NCBI GenBank assembly: GCA_030619185.1
Contig: JAUXBW010000155.1
Span: 1-5,563 of the forward strand
Length of the DNA stretch: 5,563 nucleotides
Direction of reading: 5' to 3'
Source: Methyloprofundus sp.
Lineage (GTDB): Bacteria; Pseudomonadota; Gammaproteobacteria; Methylococcales; Methylomonadaceae
Shown: one piece after another, positions 1 through 5,511 of the stretch
How the letters are laid out: every line of letters begins with the position of its first letter
How positions within the stretch are numbered: position 1 is the stretch's first letter
The notes under the pieces: generated by a model
What the model saw: only the letters and a program-made list of their open reading frames with translations
Told to the model about the DNA's origin: nothing
The model's database searches: none
Made by a program: the position numbers and the translations under genes

Positions 1-59
1 CGACTGACACGATTACTGAAACAGTTGAAGTAGTCGCACCGGCTGAAACTAAAAAGTAA
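1..59 (+). CDS. 3' end of an unidentified plus-strand gene
   Basis: Only one plus-strand frame is open from the left edge. It reads from base 3 to a TAA at 57-59; the other two plus frames hit stops within the first 35 bases. The visible 18 residues end in VAPAETKK and are rich in Thr, Val, Glu, Ala and Lys. Such charged, Ala/Pro/Lys-rich tails are common at the C-termini of small abundant proteins, but this fragment is too short to name a family. Support comes from a hairpin followed by a T-run about 50 nt after the stop, on the same strand. It is the only likely gene on the plus strand, so it faces convergently toward the kinase gene. Confidence 0.5.
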   Translation, partial: TDTITETVEVVAPAETKK

Positions 60-100
60 GCGCGTTAAGGTAACTTGCACGAAACAACTTGAGCAAAACT

Positions 101-160
101 ATGGGGCGCGGATCTTTAGTCCGCCTTTTTATAATGCAGGCTAAAGGCCTGCGCCCCCTA
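101..160. repeat. REP-like palindromic repeat, inverted pair
   Basis: Two hairpins lie head to head. The left arm is GCGGA/TCCGC (108-124). The right arm is GCAGGC (136-141) with GCCTGC (147-152) around a TAAAG loop. The whole is closed by GGGGCGC (103-109) pairing with GCGCCCC (151-157), sharing two bases with each inner arm, so the element could fold as a cloverleaf or one long stem. Read on the minus strand, the right arm (AATAGGGGGCGC then a CTTTAG core) resembles the copies at 3361-3397 and 5246-5267; the left arm shows the same pattern on the plus strand. This matches the layout of REP pairs (BIMEs), usually spread by RAYT/TnpA-REP proteins. No such gene is in the window. Confidence 0.7.
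108..130 (+). terminator. Probable intrinsic terminator of the left-edge gene
   Basis: GCGGA (108-112) pairs with TCCGC (120-124), with a possible extra T-G pair and a short loop, and is followed directly by CTTTTT (125-130). It lies 48 nt past the TAA at 57-59. The hairpin is also the left arm of the palindromic repeat pair at 101-160, so a repeat copy may have been recruited as a terminator. The stem is short, so efficiency is uncertain. Confidence 0.5.
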
Positions 161-302
161 TTAATGATGTAAATGTTATTGCGTGCACGTTCTTTATTGA
201 ATACGGGGAGTCGGTTTGACTAATATTGCTGTACAGAAAGTATGAATTAGTAGAGGTGCCCTTAAGTCAGTGGATGCGCTATGTAACTGTGCTTTTAGCT
301 GA
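160..302. other. Spacer between the convergent ends of two genes
   Basis: No coding region is supported here. The plus strand carries GTAGAG (250-255) and CTTAAGTC (261-268), possibly a decayed copy of the palindromic repeat seen elsewhere in the window. A 9-base direct repeat, TATGTAACT, occurs at 280-288 and 304-312, the second copy overlapping the stop codon of the kinase gene. No clear terminator for the kinase gene is seen on the minus strand, other than the two-way hairpins at 103-157. Confidence 0.4.
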
Positions 303-1187
303 TTATGTAACTTCTCTTATCAATCGTTGCATCATTCCCTCCGCCTGCCCCAGGTAACCGCTACCAAACAGGTTCAGATGATTCAGAATATGGTATAAAT
401 TATACAAGGCTTTGCGCGTTTTATACCCGGCATCTAAAGGCCATACCTGGTTATAAGCTGTATAAAAATTCGCACCAAAGCCACCAAATAACTCCGTCAT
501 GGCAATATCAGCCTCTCGATCCCCATAATAACAGGCAGGATCGTAAATAATGGCTTGCCCCGTTGTATCAGATGCAGCATTACCTGACCATAAGTCACCA
601 TGCAATAAAGAAGCCTGAGGCTGATAGTCAGAGAAAAAATCGGGAATAAGCTGGCAAAGTTTCTCACCCTGTTGCTGAATTTCTCCTGTATAGCCATTAT
701 CAGCCGCCAATTGCAGTTGCTCGGTCAAACGTTGTTCTTGCCAAAAATTCACCCAATCACTATTCCGGGTATTTTTCTGTGGGTTACTACCAATAAAATT
801 ATCATGGTGCCAGCCAAAATAATCTTGTTTGATTTGATGCAGTTCAGCCAGTTTCGTTCCTAACTGTTGCGAAGTCTCCTGGTTAGCTGATTTTAATGCG
901 ACATATTCCAGCACTAAAAAGGCATTTCCATTTGTCACTCCATACGCAATTGGCTCTGGAATACGTAAAGTCTTTGTTTTCGCTAACTCCTGCAAACCTA
1001 ACGCTTCCACCTCAAACATAGTTATTAAGTCAGCGCGGTTAAGTTTAACAAAGTAACTGTGTTCAGCTCCTTGCAACTGATAAACCTGATTTATATCGCC
1101 GCCATGCATTGCACTGACTTTTAGAAGCGTAAATTCATTGCCTGTTACCAATTCAATCTGGTCAATAACTGCTTGCCAATTATTCAT
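303..1187 (-). CDS. Fructosamine/ketosamine-3-kinase family protein (YniA-like)
   Basis: A 294-residue cytosolic protein of the usual full length for the fructosamine kinase family, which has the APH/choline-kinase fold. Members phosphorylate the sugar of glycated amines or proteins so that the adduct falls off; bacterial substrates are often low-molecular-weight ketosamines. Visible marks are a nucleotide loop HGGDIN (28-33), a lysine in YFVKLN (45-50) placed to bind ATP, E61, a hinge LVLEYV (91-96), the Brenner motif HGDLWSGN (196-203) with catalytic D198 and metal-binding N203, and the metal-binding DPACYYGDREAD (216-227) with D216. The start is supported by a purine-rich AGGGGTGG about 7 nt upstream. 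The loop carries Asp where several eukaryotic members have a redox-switch Cys. The gene stands alone, separated by 239 nt from the gene upstream of it. Family is secure; natural substrate is unknown. Confidence 0.9.
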   Translation of the reverse strand: MNNWQAVIDQIELVTGNEFTLLKVSAMHGGDINQVYQLQGAEHSYFVKLNRADLITMFEVEALGLQELAKTKTLRIPEPIAYGVTNGNAFLVLEYVALKSANQETSQQLGTKLAELHQIKQDYFGWHHDNFIGSNPQKNTRNSDWVNFWQEQRLTEQLQLAADNGYTGEIQQQGEKLCQLIPDFFSDYQPQASLLHGDLWSGNAASDTTGQAIIYDPACYYGDREADIAMTELFGGFGANFYTAYNQVWPLDAGYKTRKALYNLYHILNHLNLFGSGYLGQAEGMMQRLIREVT

Positions 1188-1241
1188 TGTTTATCCACCC
1201 CTTCAAAATTACTTCTTTTCCATAAATAAGTGATTACGCAG

Positions 1242-1267
1242 GATGTGCTGACGATAGAAAGCACATC
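1242..1267. repeat. 8-bp inverted repeat upstream of the kinase gene
   Basis: GATGTGCT (1242-1249) and AGCACATC (1260-1267) are perfect inverted copies around a 10-base spacer. They lie 55-80 nt upstream of the kinase start codon. It could be an operator for a dimeric regulator or a hairpin in the kinase leader. No convincing -35/-10 pair was found beside it, so its role is undecided. Confidence 0.45.
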
Positions 1268-1343
1268 AATCGTGAAAAATTCATTTCTTTCCTCAGCGCA
1301 CCAGCTTTGCTTGTGCTGTCACAAATTAAATATTGCTATTTCG

Positions 1344-1363
1344 AAAAAAGCTAAAGCTTTTTT
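1344..1363 (-). terminator. Possible A/T-stem terminator after the lipoprotein genes
   Basis: AAAAAAGC (1344-1351) and GCTTTTTT (1356-1363) form a perfect 8-bp stem with a TAAA loop. Read on either strand it is a hairpin whose 3' arm is a run of six T, so it may work in both directions. It lies about 65 nt past the stop of the TPR lipoprotein gene. Only two G-C pairs support the stem, which makes it weak by usual standards. The GCTAAAGC core resembles that of the palindromic repeats in this window, perhaps by chance. Confidence 0.45.
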
Positions 1364-1426
1364 ACTCCTATCATTATATTCTGCTTTAAACAGGCACTCA
1401 TTACTCATAAAACCTACTTCGGTGCC

Positions 1427-1969
1427 TTAAAACTGGCTAGCCTTCTTTCTGGCTGCCTCTGCTCCCGATGAGTTTCCCATCTGCTCACGCGCTTTAGCGA
1501 TCAATAACCAGTTCTGTTTTTTTAACGGTGCATTACCTTCAGCCAGGAGTTCTGATTTCTTGGCCAGATTCTCTGCGAGATCAGGCTGCCCTTGTTGTAA
1601 TCTTAGTGAGGCTAATTTATATAATAATAGGGCATTTCGCGGCTCTATACGTAAAGCACGTTCGATAGTTGCTACAGAAGCATCCAGGTTACCCTGCTGA
1701 TAACTGACATCCGCCTTGGAAAGTAAAGCCACAACGACATTTGAGGATTTTTTTTGTGGTTGCACAACAAGCTCTTGCTGCTGCAAAATAACCGGGTCTT
1801 TTACAACATTAATTTGAGTTGCCGGATCTTTCTTTGCTTGTGTTTCCTTACTCGCCGAGTTATTCGTGGTATTTACTTTGCTATAAACAGGCGCAGGATC
1901 CTGCTTGCTGGCGAAATTACTACACCCGGAGAATAACCCGCTAAGACACAGAAGCATACTGACTTTCAT
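1427..1969 (-). CDS. Outer-membrane TPR lipoprotein
   Basis: A 180-residue protein when started at 1969. The frame stays open up to 2107, but those 46 extra codons have no ribosome site and would bury the signal peptide. The 1969 ATG is preceded by GAGAG four bases upstream and begins a classic lipoprotein signal (MKVSMLLCLSGLFSGC) with modified Cys at residue 16. Ser at +2 predicts sorting to the outer membrane. Residues 17-77 form a polar Lys/Gln/Asn/Thr-rich linker. Residues 78-145 hold two tetratricopeptide repeats (core ALRIEP at 105-110), and 153-180 a third, partial one. TPR lipoproteins usually act as periplasmic scaffolds. No partner is shown here, though an LPP20-like lipoprotein gene lies just upstream. 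Phe at -3 of the lipobox is less common than Leu. Domain call is firm; specific role unknown. Confidence 0.8.
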   Translation of the reverse strand: MKVSMLLCLSGLFSGCSNFASKQDPAPVYSKVNTTNNSASKETQAKKDPATQINVVKDPVILQQQELVVQPQKKSSNVVVALLSKADVSYQQGNLDASVATIERALRIEPRNALLLYKLASLRLQQGQPDLAENLAKKSELLAEGNAPLKKQNWLLIAKAREQMGNSSGAEAARKKASQF

Positions 1970-2029
1970 TATGCTCTCAGGTGAAATAATCTGCAATTTT
2001 GAAGCTAGATGGATTTCAGGTCTGATAAG

Positions 2030-2057
2030 CTTATAATGTGTCTTTTTTAACTTGCCA
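2030..2057 (-). promoter_or_regulatory. Possible sigma-70 promoter for the TPR lipoprotein gene
   Basis: On the minus strand TGGCAA (2052-2057) is followed after 16 bases by TATAAG (2030-2035). The -10 matches the TATAAT consensus at five of six positions; the -35 is poor (three of six). The start site would fall near 2023, giving a leader of about 54 nt before the 1969 start codon. Its position inside the longer open frame favours the 1969 start over 2107. Confidence 0.3.
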
Positions 2058-2153
2058 CCATGTAATATAAACAGAGAAGTAAAATTAAAATCGTGTAATA
2101 TCATCATTTTTATAGGTGTCGAATATCGAGATTTTTAGTATGTTTAGCATTTA

Positions 2154-2759
2154 CTATCGTACGCTTAACGCAGCAATATCGGCTGCTATTTCATCAAGTG
2201 GCTTCAGTGTGGAAAACTTATACCATAGAGCAGGATCATGATCCATGCTGCTTTTTACTGCATTTTCTAGTAATGTCCTGCTGGTATTAGGGTCTAAACC
2301 AACTAACACGTACGCCCTTCCTTCTGGGCCAATTTCGGATTTGTATTGTTTGGCAACCACGAGTGATTCACGACTAATAGCATTCATGGTACTCGCCCCT
2401 GCTTCAATAGCCACAGAATTTACGGCATTGAGCGCAACAAGGTACTGGCGAACCGTTTTACCCGCTTTAGCTTTAAATGACTCGGTAAGATGTTTAACGG
2501 CAACTATCCGGGCAATATCGTACATATAATTAACACCTGCGACAGATTTATCTGCAACACCGGTTGCCTGAACCTGAAGGCCAGCAACAGACTCACCACA
2601 AATCCAGCCGGGAGCCGCCTGCCTATTCGGGAATACACACGCAGGCAAAATATTTTCTGGCTGTATTGCTTGCTTAGCACAAGCGAGCAAATTAAACATC
2701 AGGAAGAAGGCGAAGGGTATTTTTATAAGCGTCAAAGCTGGTACAGCCTTTGTTTTCAT
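2154..2759 (-). CDS. LPP20-like outer-membrane lipoprotein
   Basis: A 201-residue protein when started at 2759. The signal peptide runs from MKTKAVP through a hydrophobic core to the lipobox LLAC, with lipid-bearing Cys27 and Ala at +2 (outer-membrane sorting). After C41 the segment PGWICGES (50-57) and the Ala/Val-rich helices and strand of about 60-155, ending in YVLVGLDP (150-157), resemble the LPP20 family, which includes Helicobacter Lpp20 and Vibrio FlgP. C41 and C54 could form a periplasmic disulfide. The C-terminus ends in an amphipathic helix (186-200). No start has a good ribosome site. An ATG at 2796-2798 lies 11 nt after the upstream stop and could be used by translational coupling, but it would give an overlong 39-residue signal. 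Nothing in the window points to flagella, so the function is open. Confidence 0.7.
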   Translation of the reverse strand: MKTKAVPALTLIKIPFAFFLMFNLLACAKQAIQPENILPACVFPNRQAAPGWICGESVAGLQVQATGVADKSVAGVNYMYDIARIVAVKHLTESFKAKAGKTVRQYLVALNAVNSVAIEAGASTMNAISRESLVVAKQYKSEIGPEGRAYVLVGLDPNTSRTLLENAVKSSMDHDPALWYKFSTLKPLDEIAADIAALSVR

Positions 2760-2809
2760 TTGATAGAGTGAAGTGCTTTGATATTTCTGGTTTAACATGT
2801 CATTTTCAA

Positions 2810-3355
2810 TTAAAAAGCAAGTAAAAATATCAGGCTGAAACCAACACAATAGGCTGTTACCAATTTGATTTTACTTATGACTGACAGGCACTGCCAACCT
2901 AATGTTTTGCGCTTTTTATAATTTAACCAATCGGCTTTGATATGTCTTTTCAGCCGATAGATAAATCGTATACCATGAAATAATTTGTATAAACCAAACA
3001 ATACAATGACCAGAGCTACATTAACGATAATCACTTCATTTTGATGGTGGCTGGTTGGTAGAGCTTCTGCTAGCATTGACTCCAGCATTTCATCGATAAA
3101 TTCAATTAATAAATGCAGTATTTCAAAGAGTAGGTCTAATACCATCAGCACTAAATCTATTAGAAAATCAAAGCTCAGGATAATAATAAACAATAAAAGA
3201 AATTTCACACCCACATGTAACAACATATCTTTATCCGAATGATGTTCGTGGGCCTCAGGATTTATCTCTTCCTCAACAACAGCTTCATGTTCAATATTTT
3301 CTGGTTGTTCCATAATTTTAATCTTTTGCTCCCGTAAAATCTCAGTAGTATTCAT
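2810..3355 (-). CDS. Three-helix membrane protein of unknown function
   Basis: A 181-residue protein that I do not recognise. The first 43 residues are polar and strongly acidic (Glu-rich at 17-35, with an HEHH cluster at 36-39) and probably cytoplasmic. A long Leu/Ile/Phe-rich stretch (45-95) starts with a clear membrane helix (about 45-62) and continues as an amphipathic segment carrying D63, D67, D74, E78, E85 and E89. Further membrane helices are at about 108-126 and 161-181, separated by a very basic loop (127-150: RLKRHIK, YKKRK) expected to be cytoplasmic. The start at 3355 lacks a clear ribosome site. An ATG at 3311-3313 (MEQPENIE) is an alternative, with GGGAG 15 nt upstream. It lies 45 nt after herA and just before the LPP20 gene, so all three may be co-transcribed. 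Confidence 0.7.
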   Translation of the reverse strand: MNTTEILREQKIKIMEQPENIEHEAVVEEEINPEAHEHHSDKDMLLHVGVKFLLLFIIILSFDFLIDLVLMVLDLLFEILHLLIEFIDEMLESMLAEALPTSHHQNEVIIVNVALVIVLFGLYKLFHGIRFIYRLKRHIKADWLNYKKRKTLGWQCLSVISKIKLVTAYCVGFSLIFLLAF

Positions 3356-3360
3356 TTCTA

Positions 3361-3397
3361 TAAGGTGGTAAAGACGGGCTAAAGCCGCGCCCTACCT
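3361..3397 (-). repeat. REP-like palindromic repeat between herA and the membrane protein gene
   Basis: On the minus strand this reads TAGGTAGGGCGCGGCTTTAG followed by CCCGTC and ends in ACCACCTTA. The core GGC (3377-3379)/GCC (3384-3386) forms a TAAA-loop hairpin, and the outer AGGT (3363-3366) pairs with ACCT (3394-3397). It fills nearly the whole 45-nt spacer between the two genes, so it would be transcribed as a hairpin just upstream of the membrane protein start codon. Its left flank matches the copies at 136-160 and 5246-5267. Confidence 0.65.
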
Positions 3398-3400
3398 AAT

Positions 3401-5059
3401 TTACTTATGTGTTTGAGTGCGCCATAATTGTACTATTTCGTCAACATCTATATTATCAACGCCTTTACGCCAACTGGTAAAATAATCGACATCATTACTT
3501 TTAGGTTCCGGATCAGGTTTGTAAATTTGTACACGTGTGGGCAGTGGTGCGGCCTCTCCCAATACCAGTGCCTCGCCACGCCCTAATGAAGCCAGGATAT
3601 CTGCCAAATCGCCTTCAGCCTCGGGTACCAGGCCTCGAATATAATCCTGATCATCTGGGTTAGTGGTACGTAAACAAATAAATGAACCACACTGCGCCAG
3701 CATGGTTTCTGAAAGCTCTGTGGGTCTCTGACTTACGACACCAATCGATACCCCATATTTCCGCCCTTCTTTAGCAATACGCTCCATCTGGCGCTTGGTT
3801 CCTTCATATTGGCTATTCTTGTCTCTGGGTATATAAGCATGCGCTTCTTCACATAATAGGGTAATTGGAAATTCACGCCGTCTGGGATTCCAGTAGTTAA
3901 ATTCAAATGCCAGCCTGCCAACCTGAGCACAAACGGCTGGTCGTACATCGGTAGGAATCGAACTTAAATCTATCACCGTCACATTTGAATTGTAGGTGCC
4001 TACACCAACAAACTCGCGCAATAAATCAGCCATTGTTGCCGAATTATTGCGTTTTTTTGGTTTGAGTAAAAAGTCATAACGCACATCGTTAAAGCGACTT
4101 TGCATACGCACTAAAAATTCATCGAACTGACCAAATAAGGCTCCCGTCACCTTACCAAAATCTTTGCGCTCTTCATTCGCATTTTTAAATTGACGATACA
4201 TTTCCACCAATGAAAAATAAATGGGCGTGTCGACTGAAACAACGCCCAGGCCAAGCTCTTTGGCAGATTCACGCTTTAATTGCTGTAGAACTTCACGCAT
4301 AAAGGCCATTTGAATGGAGGCCCCAGAATCAGAACGGTCAATAAACAAGTCAATTAATTCCGCATAAGTCATCATCCAGTAAGGCATTTCCAGCTCAGTT
4401 GCTTCAACATAATTAACCGTTTCAGCAGGAAAAGCTGACTGAATATTACCTGCATCATCTTTCCAGCAATATTCACCATGTAAATCCAGTAATATTATAT
4501 TGCTTTTGGGCATGGATTTAATGGTATGTTGAATTAAACTGGTCACAGTCCACGACTTACCCGAGCCTGTCTGACCGATAATGGCAAAATGCCTGCCAAA
4601 TAAGGCACGGGGATCCAGACTTAAATGATAATCTTTGTGTGCAGAAAGCTGGCCAATAAAAAACTCATAGCTTCTAAATTTAGAAAAAATAGCATTAATT
4701 TCGGCAAGCCCAACGGCATAGACCTTTGCACCCGGCGTAGGATAATGGCGCACGCCACGAATAAAGGTTCCTTCTTGATTTAATTCGCCCACTGGAATTA
4801 AAGAAAAAAACCGATCGGATACACGTTTTCCCTGTTCAAAGTGGTCTTCTTCGCGCATTTTAAAAACCATTGCCAGAACAGCAATAGTGGCTTGACGTAT
4901 GACGACATAGGAACCAATATTAGCAGCTAACATTTGCTCATTACCAATAGTCAGTAAGGGTGTTGCTGTTGCAAATTCTTCGACAACACGCGCCTCCATG
5001 CCATCGCCTCTCACTTCAGTGAGTGTTCCGATTAATATACTGGGTTGCTGCTCGGCCAT
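3401..5059 (-). CDS. herA: HerA-like hexameric ATPase / DNA translocase
   Basis: A 552-residue cytosolic protein of typical HerA length (HerA/FtsK superfamily, DUF87 ATPase). An N-terminal beta-rich HAS-barrel-like region (about 1-110) precedes the ATPase core: Walker A GQTGSGKS (162-169, K168), LDLHGEY (191-197), Walker B ITLLCEEAHAYIP (399-411, with E404/E405), a conserved EGRKYG segment (431-436) carrying a likely arginine finger, and sensor VVSQRP (441-446). Archaeal HerA works with NurA nuclease in DNA end resection; bacterial relatives often pair with nucleases or SIR2 proteins in phage defence. No such partner is visible on either side here. The start is well supported: AGAGG six bases before the ATG. 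Next downstream are a membrane protein and lipoprotein genes. Key catalytic residues all appear present, so the enzyme should be active. The family is firm; the DNA role is inferred. Confidence 0.92.
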   Translation of the reverse strand: MAEQQPSILIGTLTEVRGDGMEARVVEEFATATPLLTIGNEQMLAANIGSYVVIRQATIAVLAMVFKMREEDHFEQGKRVSDRFFSLIPVGELNQEGTFIRGVRHYPTPGAKVYAVGLAEINAIFSKFRSYEFFIGQLSAHKDYHLSLDPRALFGRHFAIIGQTGSGKSWTVTSLIQHTIKSMPKSNIILLDLHGEYCWKDDAGNIQSAFPAETVNYVEATELEMPYWMMTYAELIDLFIDRSDSGASIQMAFMREVLQQLKRESAKELGLGVVSVDTPIYFSLVEMYRQFKNANEERKDFGKVTGALFGQFDEFLVRMQSRFNDVRYDFLLKPKKRNNSATMADLLREFVGVGTYNSNVTVIDLSSIPTDVRPAVCAQVGRLAFEFNYWNPRRREFPITLLCEEAHAYIPRDKNSQYEGTKRQMERIAKEGRKYGVSIGVVSQRPTELSETMLAQCGSFICLRTTNPDDQDYIRGLVPEAEGDLADILASLGRGEALVLGEAAPLPTRVQIYKPDPEPKSNDVDYFTSWRKGVDNIDVDEIVQLWRTQTHK

Positions 5060-5084
5060 TACGATCCTCTACTAATACATATAA

Positions 5085-5113
5085 TATATATGTTAGCTTA
5101 GTCTAGAATACAG
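5085..5113 (-). promoter_or_regulatory. Possible promoter of the herA gene
   Basis: On the minus strand CTGTAT (5108-5113) is followed after 17 bases by TATATA (5085-5090), inside an AT-rich tract (5077-5093). Transcription would start near 5078, leaving a leader of about 19 nt that holds the AGAGG ribosome site. The -35 match is weak, and the AT tract offers several other -10 choices. Confidence 0.3.
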
Positions 5114-5190
5114 TTTCCGTTAAGTTTTCTTGAGTAAGTACAGCATGAGACAAAAGAATACTGAAAAAAATGAAATAAACCCACCTGAGT

Positions 5191-5268
5191 ACTGCGGACT
5201 ATAGTCCTCCATGGATAATATTAAAAATCAGATATGCTGAAAGTTGCGGACTTAAGTCCGCTCTACCT
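5191..5268. repeat. REP-like palindromic repeats between feoC and herA
   Basis: There are two arms. The first is GGACTATAGTCC (5196-5207), a perfect 12-base palindrome with a GCGG left context. The second is GCGGACTTAAGTCCGC (5246-5261), a perfect 16-base palindrome whose minus-strand flank GGTAGAG (5261-5267) matches the other copies in this window. They are 38 nt apart. As transcribed after feoC, the second arm could fold as a 6-bp stem with a TTAA loop, but no T-run follows, so a standard terminator is doubtful. Confidence 0.65.
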
Positions 5269-5280
5269 TACCCGTCAATC

Positions 5281-5511
5281 CTAATTAACTTCCTCTACCC
5301 ATTCATAGAGCTCAGTCATAGCAGGGTCACACTTACAGCAACTGGTACCGCATGCATCTCCCATATCAATTCTTCTCACTTTACCTTTACTGATCCATTT
5401 AGCTAACATGCCGCGTAGTGCATCAGCATCGGTATCAAAATGATTCGCCATTTCCAGCAAGGAAAGACGGTGTTGTTGCTTTAGATAATTCCGCAACTCC
5501 GATAAAATCAT
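5281..5511 (-). CDS. feoC: FeoC-like iron-transport regulator
   Basis: A 76-residue protein, the normal size for FeoC. Residues 1-50 form a winged-helix fold by pattern (LSELRNYL, LSLLEMANHF, LRGMLAKWISKGKVRRI). They are followed by a cysteine cluster CGTSCCKC (54-61; C54, C58, C59, C61) and the family-like tail DPAMTELYEW. FeoC proteins accompany the ferrous iron transporter FeoB. In Klebsiella FeoC the cysteines can hold an iron-sulfur cluster, and in Salmonella FeoC protects FeoB from proteolysis. The start is supported by AGGA six bases before the ATG. feoB would be expected upstream, beyond the right edge; the 52 bases visible there do not identify it. The gene is followed by palindromic repeats and then herA, so it is probably the last gene of a Feo operon. 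Confidence 0.85.
   Translation of the reverse strand: MILSELRNYLKQQHRLSLLEMANHFDTDADALRGMLAKWISKGKVRRIDMGDACGTSCCKCDPAMTELYEWVEEVN

Noticed and set aside
216..246. TTGACT and TATGAA as a plus-strand promoter
   Set aside because: The spacing is 19 bases and no plus-strand gene follows; the kinase gene faces the other way.
1392..1427. AGGCAC/GTGCCT inverted repeat at the end of the TPR lipoprotein gene as a terminator
   Set aside because: The loop is 24 bases long, the stem only six, and no proper T-run follows.
1230..1430. Plus-strand 66-codon open frame in the spacer between the kinase and TPR lipoprotein genes
   Set aside because: It has no ribosome site and no recognisable domain, and it runs through the inverted repeat and the A/T hairpin. 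Its composition looks like translated spacer.
1970..2107. 46-codon N-terminal extension of the TPR lipoprotein
   Set aside because: No ribosome site precedes the 2107 start, it would displace the signal peptide from the N-terminus, and a possible promoter lies inside it.
3733..3948. 71-codon minus-strand open frame inside herA
   Set aside because: It lies wholly within the HerA coding region in another frame, over the Walker B region, and is a shadow.
2154..5059. HerA-based anti-phage defence system (HerA with DUF4297, SIR2 or NurA)
   Set aside because: None of the neighbouring proteins shows nuclease, SIR2 or other effector motifs, and the neighbours look like envelope proteins. The idea is kept only as an open neighbourhood question.
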